From contig NZ_JBFRXN010000001.1 of assembly GCF_040947875.1 (NCBI RefSeq), forward strand, positions 1,054,001 to 1,118,000: a stretch of DNA of 64,000 nt. The letters run 5' to 3'. This document shows, piece after piece, positions 43,382 to 51,539 of the stretch. Under the pieces are notes generated by a model. It was not told the origin of the DNA and made no database searches. It saw nothing but the letters and a program-made list of their open reading frames with translations. Made by a program: the position numbers and the translations under genes. Position 1 is the stretch's first letter, and every line of letters begins with the position of its first letter. The stretch comes from Pseudomonas sp. MYb118 (GTDB taxonomy: Bacteria > Pseudomonadota > Gammaproteobacteria > Pseudomonadales > Pseudomonadaceae).

Positions 43382-43487
43382 GAGCGACTCCTTAAGCTTA
43401 TATATAACTCTCTATGAGCCTTAAAGCCTGAGCGGATAACTAATAAATTCACGCCTGATCTTTAATTAAAGCAATTTCAATGCCCGG

Positions 43488-44618
43488 TTAATTAGTCTCT
43501 AAGAAACGCTTGAGCAGGATTGTACTTACCAGTACAAATACTAAGCGGCACACCCTGGTCAGGAGTCTAAGCTTGGACTTAGCCGACTTAGAGGACGCCA
43601 AAAGCTTTTTGCGAGACTCCTCGATTTTTTCCTGGATTTCTTCGACGCCTACAACGATATCGTCGTACTTTTTGGTGGAGCGTTCAAACTCTTCTGTCAG
43701 AAGGTTGATATGGCTGACGACACTTCGGTTCAAAGAAACGATCATCCAAGTCGAGATAATCAGCCCCACCAATATTACCAGGTAATCCCACGCAGTCGTA
43801 GCTGGCTTTAGAATAGCTCCAGCCGCTACGATACCACCTGGCACTGCAAACGCTTTTGTTTGCTGTGCCATGATAGCCTCTTGCAACTTTCCCAAAAAAT
43901 TAACGCAATCACTTTCGATTTCAGTCAAGATTTTATTAACGGAAAACTTACTTACATAGACTTTGTAGCGCTCATTGTACTTTTTGTAGAATTTCGAAGT
44001 GGATGCCATTATCAAGCGAATGTTGAAATCTTTCTCATCCTTCAAGAAGTCTGTAAGCGACTCGCGCATGACGTGACGACGCTCTTCGCAATGAATATCT
44101 TCATCGGCCATCACCGCCGAATGCATCGTCTGAGCGTCTTTTAAATCTTTCTCGCTCGCGTCGATGGCCAACAGTTCATCGCAGGTCATCAGGTAGGAAA
44201 TTTCAAGTTTTGTGAGGAGTGATTCTTTCGAACTGAAGAAAATATACTTGTGGACTTGCTGGTCATCACCTTCGCTATGACAGAGCGTTTTGAGGGCTTC
44301 TCTAAGCAAAAAATACAGGTCTAGCAACCGGGAAACGGATTTCTGCTGAACGTCATCCATTCCGATAATAAAGACATGTTCAGGTCTTTTTTTGCGGGTA
44401 CGTACTGCGTGCCACATAGCTTCGGCGCTAGGAAAGAAAGGTACGTAGCCGTTATTCCAAGCTGAGGACTCCCAAAGATAAAGATCGCTGCCAATCAGGT
44501 CCAAATTTTCGGGGGTATGACAACCGTAGGTTTTGAGAAACGCATGCACCTCTACCATATCGAGCGATTGCGCGTTTAGGATGAGCTGGTCATCATACAG
44601 CGAGATGCGTTCAAACAT
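43488..44618 (-). CDS. Unknown protein with C-terminal membrane helices and coiled coil
   Basis: A 376-residue protein. The first 250 residues are soluble and probably alpha/beta (SAEAMWHAVRTRKKRPEHVFIIGMDD). Two close helices follow (FAVPGGIVAAGAILKPAT; YLVILVGLIISTWMIVSLNR), then a coiled coil (INLLTEEFERSTKKYDDIVVGVEEIQEKIEESRKKLL region) and a last helix (LVFVLVSTILLKRFL). Its ATG overlaps the end of the NdpA-family gene by eight bases, so the two proteins are made together. I do not recognise the family. A membrane effector driven by a nucleoid sensor is one possible reading. Confidence 0.7.
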   Translation of the reverse strand: MFERISLYDDQLILNAQSLDMVEVHAFLKTYGCHTPENLDLIGSDLYLWESSAWNNGYVPFFPSAEAMWHAVRTRKKRPEHVFIIGMDDVQQKSVSRLLDLYFLLREALKTLCHSEGDDQQVHKYIFFSSKESLLTKLEISYLMTCDELLAIDASEKDLKDAQTMHSAVMADEDIHCEERRHVMRESLTDFLKDEKDFNIRLIMASTSKFYKKYNERYKVYVSKFSVNKILTEIESDCVNFLGKLQEAIMAQQTKAFAVPGGIVAAGAILKPATTAWDYLVILVGLIISTWMIVSLNRSVVSHINLLTEEFERSTKKYDDIVVGVEEIQEKIEESRKKLLASSKSAKSKLRLLTRVCRLVFVLVSTILLKRFLETN

Positions 44619-45771
44619 CTTTGGAGTCCAAAGACGGATTGTCAGCGTTAATGCTTCTCAGCTGGTTTGATACCTCAATTGGGAGCTTGACCTTCAGATA
44701 TACGAAATCCTTGTCGACGCTTAGGTCTGCATCACTTTTGCCGACGGCTACGGCATCCAGCTTGAATCGGCCCGCAAATTCCCCTGATGGAAGCTTGAGA
44801 TCAACATAAGCTATGCTCTTAGCGGCGACACTGGAGGGCTGGAATTCTTCGCTAACTTTGAAGCGTTCAGAGTTTTCTGAGATGAATTTGATGAGGCCGC
44901 CGTGGTGAGACGAGTTTTCTTTAAGGCATTTGTTGATGACGTGCTGAATTTCTGACAGGTGTATGCGTTCGCCTGCTTTATTTTCAATGTATTCAATGAC
45001 GCGCTTATGGATTGTGCGTCGTTCTGTTGGTGTCAGGGAACTTGCATCTTCTTGGAAATACGCACCTAGCGCGTTTTTTAAATTGTCGACACACACCTTT
45101 CCGGGAATGGAGTCTGAGCAGCCCAAAGCAGCGGTGAAGAACTCGCTCTTTGAATTCCCTTTGATAAAGTAAAGGTAGGAATCACCCGTATTCTGCGGGA
45201 AGCCTTTTCTGAATTCTGTCAAATCCATGCACGCAGCTTGGCGGAAGTCCTGAAGGTTCAGGCTTTCTGTGCCCTTCGGATTTAGATTGCTGTCATTGTC
45301 AAAGTCATAGCCAGCTTTTTTACCCAGCATTACAATTAATAGGTGGTCCACTTGTCGGTGGTCTTGGTAATGTGAAAATACTACATAGCCTTCACTTAGC
45401 GAGCGACGAGCCGGGTCGTTTGCCTCATCGCACAGTTGACTCATGACACCATTAACGAAAGCTTCGAATTTCAGATCGCTGGAATATTTTGAAAAGTTAG
45501 CAGCAGCTGAGAGCATACCCGGGTCCACGTATCCGTAGATCCTCCCGCTCTTAGAAAACTTTTTACCGATAAAATTGACGAAATCAACGCATACTGGGGA
45601 TTTCAGGTCCCAGTTGCTTCCCTTGTTGCTATCGTAGAACGTCAGGCCGCCAAGCGTTTTCTTGAAAAATTTTGCGGCACATGCGTTCAGCACAACAAGC
45701 GATTTCACCTCAGGTTTCGGGGCCTCTGCTTCAGGGAGCGTTTGAGGTGAAGTTGAAACGCGATCATCCAT
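44611..45771 (-). CDS. NdpA (YejK)-family nucleoid-associated protein
   Basis: A 386-residue protein of the 37-kDa nucleoid-associated family. The diagnostic central region is present: YVVFSHYQDHRQVDHLLIVM, a QDFRQAACMDLTEFRKG stretch and SYLYFIKGNSKSEFFTAALG. The C-terminal part (LKLPSGEFAGRFKLDAVAVG) is also typical. I use ATG 45771 (MDDRVSTSPQ); an ATG at 45852 is possible but no ribosome site decides. Housekeeping YejK stands alone, whereas this copy is coupled by overlap to a membrane protein inside a low-GC island. Such island copies occur near defence genes, so a phage-DNA sensing role is plausible but unproven. Confidence 0.8.
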   Translation of the reverse strand: MDDRVSTSPQTLPEAEAPKPEVKSLVVLNACAAKFFKKTLGGLTFYDSNKGSNWDLKSPVCVDFVNFIGKKFSKSGRIYGYVDPGMLSAAANFSKYSSDLKFEAFVNGVMSQLCDEANDPARRSLSEGYVVFSHYQDHRQVDHLLIVMLGKKAGYDFDNDSNLNPKGTESLNLQDFRQAACMDLTEFRKGFPQNTGDSYLYFIKGNSKSEFFTAALGCSDSIPGKVCVDNLKNALGAYFQEDASSLTPTERRTIHKRVIEYIENKAGERIHLSEIQHVINKCLKENSSHHGGLIKFISENSERFKVSEEFQPSSVAAKSIAYVDLKLPSGEFAGRFKLDAVAVGKSDADLSVDKDFVYLKVKLPIEVSNQLRSINADNPSLDSKDV

Positions 45772-46036
45772 GTTAAGTTCGTCCGTAGTGGCTAGAAATG
45801 CTGAACGCTTGGCGCCAGCTGCAAACTCTAGATGATAGCATAATGGCAGCATTTCAAGTCAGTTTCACGACCTTTCACGGATAGCAGGTCAGAGCGCCCA
45901 CTTTAGGGCATCCTGACAAAAAGCTTGCTGCGCGAGAGATTGGGCCTGATTCGAGGGAGGGGCTGCGCACAGGTTCCGCTTTACGTGCACCTAAAGCAGC
46001 AGACGCCGCGCTTAGCCATACAACTGGAGAAGTGGA

Positions 46037-47056
46037 ATGACGAAGGACACCGAACACCCCCTCACTGAGCTGATCTCCATCGCAGCAAAGGCTGGAATTG
46101 GATTGCTTCCCGGAGGAGGTTTGCTTACAGCGGGCTATGAAGGATTGCAGCTGCTTAGTAAGCAAGCGGCTGCGCAGATGGAGCGCCGGTCTGAAAAACG
46201 TTACCAGGAATTCATCCAAAGCGTCTTTGCTGGGGAGGTCACTCCAGAGGTCACGGAGCACCTGACAGCTGATGATTACACCGCTTTGCTGTCAGGTTGC
46301 ATGGCAGATATGGAAAATGAGAAGGCCAAGTACTATGGGCGCCTGGCTTCGGCCATTGGTCGTGGAGAGGTGCAAGGGAAGAGCAGACGTTTCCTGATCA
46401 TTACGCTCAGTCAGATTTCAGATGAGCAATTGCAGATGCTCCGCAGATCCTATGTCGCGACCGGCTTTGATCTGAAACCGAGCCGAGGTAACGGTCATGT
46501 TGATCCTGTTGAGATACTGCATCTGATTCACCCGGTACAAAAGCATGAATACGATGAGCTGGTTTCAAAGTTGATGTATGTTGATAAAAAACTTACTGAA
46601 CTAGCTGAGGAATTGGTTCGGGCCTGTTTTACAACTGAAGAGCTAAAACCATCCGCCATCGGCTATGTTGCCTGGTTCCCAAAGCTTGTGGATATTATCT
46701 TCGACACGAACCAATTCACTTTGGTTGAATCATTAATAGACGGTTTTTGGTTGGAAGCAATTCGCACGTCAAACCGTTCAGTAGCCGTAATTGACCGTCC
46801 TGCAATGGCGAATTTTGCTTCTCCGCGTGTAATGGTGGTGGGGTCGGAGGCTGCACCTGAATATTTGATAGAGCTCAAAGCACGCCTAAAAAATAATGAT
46901 GTGTTGTTTGTATGTCTGCATGACCATGTGTTGCACATACAAACCCATTATCCAGGTAGCACCATTATTAATGCCGAAGGGTGGAGTATTCCTCAAATCA
47001 CTGAAGCAGTGGTGAGTCATGTGAAAGCGACCAATGGCCTATTAGAAGTCGCGTAG
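46037..47056 (+). CDS. Unknown protein at the right end of the island
   Basis: A 339-residue, apparently soluble protein with GGAGAAGTGGA before the ATG. Residues 15-50 are a Gly/Ala-rich hydrophobic stretch (AAKAGIGLLPGGGLLTAGYE) that could touch a membrane. The middle is helical (DELVSKLMYVDKKLTELAEE), and the end reads as a small alpha/beta fold (SPRVMVVGSEAAPEYLIELK; NNDVLFVCLHDHVLHIQTHY). It is divergent from the NdpA operon with 265 bases to its start. I do not recognise any domain. It may be an effector, immunity or regulatory partner of that operon. Confidence 0.7.
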   Translation: MTKDTEHPLTELISIAAKAGIGLLPGGGLLTAGYEGLQLLSKQAAAQMERRSEKRYQEFIQSVFAGEVTPEVTEHLTADDYTALLSGCMADMENEKAKYYGRLASAIGRGEVQGKSRRFLIITLSQISDEQLQMLRRSYVATGFDLKPSRGNGHVDPVEILHLIHPVQKHEYDELVSKLMYVDKKLTELAEELVRACFTTEELKPSAIGYVAWFPKLVDIIFDTNQFTLVESLIDGFWLEAIRTSNRSVAVIDRPAMANFASPRVMVVGSEAAPEYLIELKARLKNNDVLFVCLHDHVLHIQTHYPGSTIINAEGWSIPQITEAVVSHVKATNGLLEVA

Positions 47057-47193
47057 CGAGGGCGTAGGCGCTGAATCGCGTGCGTTGAAAAATAGATAAT
47101 GCGAGGCGTGGAGGGCATGCGATTGTTGAGGGTTTGCAGGTGGCATCCACCACTCTATCAAATATCGGCCAAGAGCAGCTCTTAATGTAACTT

Positions 47194-47248
47194 CTGCTTT
47201 TGGCCGGTTGCTGCCATTCGGAGGGACCGCAATCAACCAAAAGCAATC
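47194..47248. repeat. Palindromic repeat at the right edge of the island
   Basis: GCTTTTGGCCGGTTGCTGCC and its degenerate inverse (GGGACCGCAATCAACCAAAAGC) flank a short centre. It is the counterpart of the repeat at 34526. GC-rich catabolic genes resume immediately after it. Confidence 0.65.
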
Positions 47249-47271
47249 ACCACCCTCTAACCGCACCAGAA

Positions 47272-48174
47272 TCAAAACCTCAGCACACTATTACACATCT
47301 CAATAAACGCCCGCAGCTTAGGCTGATTCCTCGCCGCTTTCGAAAAATACAAAAACAACCCATCACTACTAGGCGAACAGTCAAGCAACGCAGCCTCCAG
47401 CGTACCCGCCGCCAACTCGCGCGAGGTGTGAAAAGTCGACGAGTAGATAAGCCCCACACCCTTCACCGCAAGGCTACGCATCAGCTCACCGTCATTGACC
47501 GTAATAGCCCCCGCCGGATCTATCCGCACGGTCGAGCCGTTCTCCAGGAACTCCCAACGATAAACATCGCCTTTTTCAGGCCGGCGAAAGCGAATGCATT
47601 CGTGCTGTATCAGGTCCAGGGTCGTCTGCGGTTTGCCGTGTGCCTTGAAGTACGCCGGTGAGCCGAAAACCGCCCATTGGTAGGGTTTGCACAGTCGCAC
47701 GGCGATCATGTCCTGGGCGATGTAGGAGCCGATCAAGATGCCCGCGTCATAGCCTTCGGAGACGAAGTGTTCGTGGCGGTTGCTGACGGTGATTTCAACT
47801 TTCAGGTTCGGCCAGGCCTTTCGGAAGGCGGGCAACACCGGTTCGATGACGTGCGGCAGCGCCAGGCGTTCGACGATCAGGCGCAGGGTGCCGGAGGGGG
47901 CTTGGGCGGATTGGGCGGCGTCTTCGAGGCCGGTGGCGATGGCTGTCGCGGCGGGTGCAATCTTTTCCAGCAGGGCATGGCCGGCTTCGGTCAGGGACAT
48001 TCTGCGCGTGGTGCGATGGAACAGTGCGATGCCCAGGCGTTGTTCCAGCCGTTGCAGGGCCTGGCTGACCGAGCCCGCGGTCTTGCCCAGGTCGAGGGCG
48101 GCTTTACTGACGCTCAAGCGATTGGCAACGGCCAGGAACTCGGGCAGTCCATCGAAACTTGGAGGGTGGTTCAT
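47272..48174 (-). CDS. LysR-family transcriptional regulator
   Basis: A 300-residue regulator with helix-turn-helix LSVSKAALDLGKTAGSVSQA and an effector domain containing HFVSEGYDAGILIGSYI. It is divergent from the DJ-1-family gene at 48351. A perfect 6-4-6 palindrome at 48225, between the two, is its likely binding site. Targets would be itself and the two-gene unit that follows 48351. The few bases before its stop adjoin the island repeat. Confidence 0.9.
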   Translation of the reverse strand: MNHPPSFDGLPEFLAVANRLSVSKAALDLGKTAGSVSQALQRLEQRLGIALFHRTTRRMSLTEAGHALLEKIAPAATAIATGLEDAAQSAQAPSGTLRLIVERLALPHVIEPVLPAFRKAWPNLKVEITVSNRHEHFVSEGYDAGILIGSYIAQDMIAVRLCKPYQWAVFGSPAYFKAHGKPQTTLDLIQHECIRFRRPEKGDVYRWEFLENGSTVRIDPAGAITVNDGELMRSLAVKGVGLIYSSTFHTSRELAAGTLEAALLDCSPSSDGLFLYFSKAARNQPKLRAFIEMCNSVLRF

Positions 48175-48224
48175 GCGCGTCCCGTTGCTGTGTTGGTGTG
48201 TGTGGCAAGTCCTCAGATTACTCG

Positions 48225-48240
48225 ATTACCTACGGGTAAT
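48225..48240. promoter_or_regulatory. Candidate LysR operator
   Basis: ATTACC-TACG-GGTAAT is a perfect inverted repeat of the T-N11-A class, in the gap between the LysR gene at 47272 and the gene it faces at 48351. Confidence 0.65.
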
Positions 48241-48350
48241 TTCGCGTTATTAGGTGTTTTTACTAAATAGTGCATTCGGGCCAGGCCCGTTTTTCACTTC
48301 CAGCGGCACGGCTAGAGTTCGCCCTGTCGTTCATCACCCAAGGAAGTGAC

Positions 48351-49121
48351 ATGTCTTTTACCCAACAAATCGTCGGTGTTTGCGCTGCGCTCTTCGCATG
48401 CGTGGCGGGGCCTTCGACGGCGTTCGCTGAGCAGAGTCTGAAAAGCGCGAAGGTCCTTATCGTTGTCTCGAGCCTGGACAAGAAAACCGAGAAGCTGGTC
48501 GGGGGATTCTGGTTTCCCGAACTCACTCACCCGGTCGAAGTGTTCGACGAGGCCGGTGTCGATTTTGATCTGGCCAGCCCCAAAGGCGGCTTGGCACCTT
48601 TCGACGGTTTCGACCTGAAAGATGAAGCCAGCCGGAAGTTCTGGACCAACCCGCAGCACCGGAACAAGTTGGGGAGCACCCTCAAGCTCGCCGACGTCGA
48701 CCCGTCCCGCTACGGCGCGGTGTTGCTGGTGGGCGGTCATGGTCCCATGTGGGACTTCGTCAACAACCCTGAACTGAGCGGTATCGTGCGCCGCATCTAT
48801 GAGAACGATGGCGTCGTCAGCGCGGTTTGCCACGGCCCGGCCGGGTTGCTCGATGTCAAACTCGGCAACGGTCGCCAGCTGATCGAGGGGCGCCGCCTCA
48901 CGGGCTTCACGGCTGAGGAGGAAATCGCCCGTCAGTACGACAGGATCGTGCCTTTCGAGCTTGAAGGTGCGCTGAAAAACGCTGGCGCGACGTTTGAAGA
49001 AGCTCCGGTTTTCGAGAGCCGGGTGGTGGTCGATGGGCGACTGATCACCGGCCAGAACCCGGCGTCGGCAACCGCGCTGGGCGAGGCGGTGGTCAAGGCG
49101 CTGCGAGCCACAGTCGAATGA
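48351..49121 (+). CDS. Exported DJ-1/PfpI-family protein
   Basis: A 256-residue protein with a Sec signal (IVGVCAALFACVAGPSTAFA) and a DJ-1/Hsp31-like domain. It shows GGFWFPELTHPVEVFDEAGV (active-site Glu), LLVGGHGPMWDF, and the nucleophile elbow AVCHGPAGLL with Cys and His. In this branch the reaction is glyoxalase III-type dismutation or a protective deglycase-like activity, and the periplasmic location is unusual. AAGGAAGTGAC precedes ATG 48351. The next gene starts almost directly after it. Confidence 0.82.
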   Translation: MSFTQQIVGVCAALFACVAGPSTAFAEQSLKSAKVLIVVSSLDKKTEKLVGGFWFPELTHPVEVFDEAGVDFDLASPKGGLAPFDGFDLKDEASRKFWTNPQHRNKLGSTLKLADVDPSRYGAVLLVGGHGPMWDFVNNPELSGIVRRIYENDGVVSAVCHGPAGLLDVKLGNGRQLIEGRRLTGFTAEEEIARQYDRIVPFELEGALKNAGATFEEAPVFESRVVVDGRLITGQNPASATALGEAVVKALRATVE

Positions 49122-49132
49122 GGGTTGTGCAG

Positions 49133-49954
49133 ATGCGACGAGTGAAGCGTCTGCTGGCGGCCGTGGCGGTGGGCTCCTTCGCCATACTTGGCGTGGCAGG
49201 CAGTTCCCGTGCCGCAGAGTTGCACGTGTTGGCCTCGACGGCGCTCAAGCCGCTATTGGAAAAGGTGGCGCCCGGGTTTGAAGCGGTGAGCGGCGAGCGG
49301 TTGGTGTTTTCCTGGGGCGCCTCTTACGGCAATGCGCCGGATGCGCTGCCTGTGCGCCTCAGGAACGGCGAGAGGGCGGATCTTGTCGTGATGATCCGCG
49401 AGGCTCTGGATGCGCAGGTCGAGCAGGGTCACGTACGACCCGAGACCCTTCGAGACCTGGCGACGTCGAAGCTGGGGCTGGCGGTGCAGGGCGGTGCTGC
49501 CAAACCGGATATCGCTACGACCGAAGGCCTGCGGCGTACGTTGCTGGCGGCAAAGTCCGTGGCGATTTCCAGCGGGGTCAGTGGGGTTTATGCGGCCAAC
49601 TCGCTATTTCCGGCACTGGGCATCGCTGAGCCATTGCGCGAGAAGACGGTGCTGATCGAGGCGCCGGCACTGGTTGGCCAGGCATTGCGTAACGGTCAGG
49701 CGCAGGTTGGTTTGCAGCAGATGAGCGAGTTGTTGGCGGTCCCTGGCATCGAGATCGTCGGGCCACTGCCGGATGAGGTGCAGCGGGTGAATGTCATCGC
49801 TGCGGCCGTGGCCACTCATGCTCAGCGAGGCGAGGGCGCTGAGGCTTTGATTCGGTTGCTGCAAAGTCCGCAAACCGCGCAGGGGTTGGCGGCGTTCGGG
49901 TTCAGTCCGATGGGGGCGTCGGTGGTATCGGATAGAGCACCGTCGACGTTTTAG
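49133..49954 (+). CDS. ModA-like periplasmic substrate-binding protein
   Basis: A 273-residue exported protein (signal KRLLAAVAVGSFAILGVAGS). It resembles molybdate-type binding proteins: ELHVLASTALKPLLEKVAPG, ADLVVMIREALD, then SGVSGVYAANSLFPALGI. No ModB or ModC gene accompanies it, so it is an orphan binding protein that may serve sensing or borrow a distant transporter. ATG 49133 is preceded by GAGGG; ATG 49118, overlapping the previous stop, is also possible. It is cotranscribed with the DJ-1-family gene. Confidence 0.75.
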   Translation: MRRVKRLLAAVAVGSFAILGVAGSSRAAELHVLASTALKPLLEKVAPGFEAVSGERLVFSWGASYGNAPDALPVRLRNGERADLVVMIREALDAQVEQGHVRPETLRDLATSKLGLAVQGGAAKPDIATTEGLRRTLLAAKSVAISSGVSGVYAANSLFPALGIAEPLREKTVLIEAPALVGQALRNGQAQVGLQQMSELLAVPGIEIVGPLPDEVQRVNVIAAAVATHAQRGEGAEALIRLLQSPQTAQGLAAFGFSPMGASVVSDRAPSTF

Positions 49955-49962
49955 AGGTTGAC

Positions 49963-50970
49963 TCATGCCTTGTAGTGGCGACCGAGAAAGTCATCAAGCA
50001 GTGCGTTCACTTCGTTTGGTCGCTCGTTTTGAATCCAGTGACCGCAGTTCTCCAGCACATGATGTTCCAATCGCGGAACCACCTGGTTCATTCGCTTGAT
50101 CGTATGGCTTTCCAGCTTGCCGACCAGATCGTTATCGCCAAGCAGGAAAAGTGTCGGCGGGACGATGGACTGGCCAGCCAGCGCTTCTGTGCGCTGCCAG
50201 GTGCGACCGAAGTTCCTGTACCAGTTCAACGGGCCACGAAAACCTCGGGACAGGGTGCGCCGGTAGACACTGAACTCCTTCTCCGTGCACCAGGAGGGAA
50301 GGCCCTGCGGCTCTGGCATTCCATCGAAAAGGCGAGCATCGGCCGGCTTGTCTTGCAGGAACATCTCTCCCGTACCGCCGAGCAGTAGCTGAAGACTGCG
50401 GGTAATGTCTGCGTCCAACTCCGCTTCTGCAACGCCCACGTCCTGGAAATAGACGATGTAGTTGAAGCGGTCTGCATTGGCTTCACGCATGATGTCGATG
50501 GCAGGTCGTTTAGGGCGCCCTCCGAAAGGGACCGACATGGTGACGAGCGCCTTGACCCGTTGCGGCTCCAGTAACGTCAGGTACCAAGCCAGTCCCGCCC
50601 CCCAGTCGTGACTGATCACACCTGCCTCGGTGTGACCGAGGGCGTCCATTGCCGCCTGGATGTCACCGCACAAGGTAATCAGGTCATAGGCTTCAGGTTC
50701 GCTTGGGGCACTGCTCTGGCCGTAGCCACGCATTTCAGGCACAAGCACACGATAACCATGACGAGCCAACGGCTCGATCTGGTGCCGCCATGAATACCAG
50801 CACTCGGGAAAGCCATGCAGCAGCCAGAGCGGTCGGCCGTCAGCAGGGCCAGCGCTGTAAATGCTGAGGTTAATGCCGTTAACAGCAAGCACTTGGTGGT
50901 CGACAGCCATCTCTGCGTCATGCCCAGTGCCGTCATCGCTGATCAAGTCGGTCTTGCCTGGTTGTGTCAT
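49963..50970 (-). CDS. Alpha/beta hydrolase, epoxide hydrolase type
   Basis: A 335-residue enzyme with HGFPE oxyanion motif, nucleophile Asp in VISHDWGAGLA, an acid in LLGDNDLVG and His in NCGHWIQNE. The Asp nucleophile and HGFPE point to soluble epoxide hydrolase rather than lipase. ATG 50970 has GAGGTGACC directly upstream, while the frame opens at 50994. It ends eight bases from the convergent ModA-like gene. Substrate unknown. Confidence 0.88.
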   Translation of the reverse strand: MTQPGKTDLISDDGTGHDAEMAVDHQVLAVNGINLSIYSAGPADGRPLWLLHGFPECWYSWRHQIEPLARHGYRVLVPEMRGYGQSSAPSEPEAYDLITLCGDIQAAMDALGHTEAGVISHDWGAGLAWYLTLLEPQRVKALVTMSVPFGGRPKRPAIDIMREANADRFNYIVYFQDVGVAEAELDADITRSLQLLLGGTGEMFLQDKPADARLFDGMPEPQGLPSWCTEKEFSVYRRTLSRGFRGPLNWYRNFGRTWQRTEALAGQSIVPPTLFLLGDNDLVGKLESHTIKRMNQVVPRLEHHVLENCGHWIQNERPNEVNALLDDFLGRHYKA

Positions 50971-51058
50971 GGTCACCTCGTAGTGCCCAGCCATTCACGC
51001 CAGATTAGTAGATGATGGCGGTCACGAGAGCCGAGCGTACAGGCCAGCGCAGTTTCCA

Positions 51059-51508
51059 TCACCACCCATTCACTGCAAATTCCTCCTTCAACCCCCTCAA
51101 CCTCCCCAACGCAACCTCCGAAAACGGCCTCACCCTGCGCGTCCCAAGATCCACATGCAGCGCCGTCTGCACCATGCTCGCGCTCAAGTAATTCAGTTCA
51201 TCATGATAAAGATCCACCCGGGTCACCAGGCGCTTGTCGTCGAAACTCACCGGCGTCAGCTCCACCCGCAACGGGTCGCCGGCGCGGACTTCCTTGATGT
51301 ACTTGACGTTGGCTTCCACGGTGAACAATCCGCAGTTGTGTTCCCGTGTGTAACCTTCGCCCAGGCCAAAGCGGTCGAGGATGCGGTGGCCCAGTTCGTC
51401 GAGCAGTTGCACGTAGTACGCCATGTTCATGTGGCCGTAGAGGTCGATCCACTGGTCTTTGACGACGGCCAGTTCATGGGGTTTGGTGGTTGTCGGTGGG
51501 GTGTTCAA
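51059..51508 (-). CDS. Hotdog-fold thioesterase, 4-hydroxybenzoyl-CoA thioesterase type
   Basis: A 149-residue hotdog protein with VKDQWIDLYGHMNMAYYVQL, carrying the Asp/GHMN pattern of the family, followed by ANVKYIKEVRAGDPLRVELT. It hydrolyses an acyl-CoA. It follows the LysR gene at 51540 by 31 bases on the same strand, so it is probably cotranscribed with the regulator of the CoA-thioester cluster and removes dead-end thioesters. The substrate is not evident. Confidence 0.85.
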   Translation of the reverse strand: MNTPPTTTKPHELAVVKDQWIDLYGHMNMAYYVQLLDELGHRILDRFGLGEGYTREHNCGLFTVEANVKYIKEVRAGDPLRVELTPVSFDDKRLVTRVDLYHDELNYLSASMVQTALHVDLGTRRVRPFSEVALGRLRGLKEEFAVNGW

Positions 51509-51539
51509 CGTCGGGTCTCCATTGCTTGCAACATGGGCT

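Noticed and set aside
45875..46261. 128-codon frame between the NdpA operon and the divergent gene
   Set aside because: It overlaps the N-terminus of the well-supported gene at 46037 and has no protein-like pattern.
34582..47193. Island as an integrated prophage or ICE
   Set aside because: No integrase, transposase, structural phage gene, conjugation gene or tRNA-derived att site is visible.
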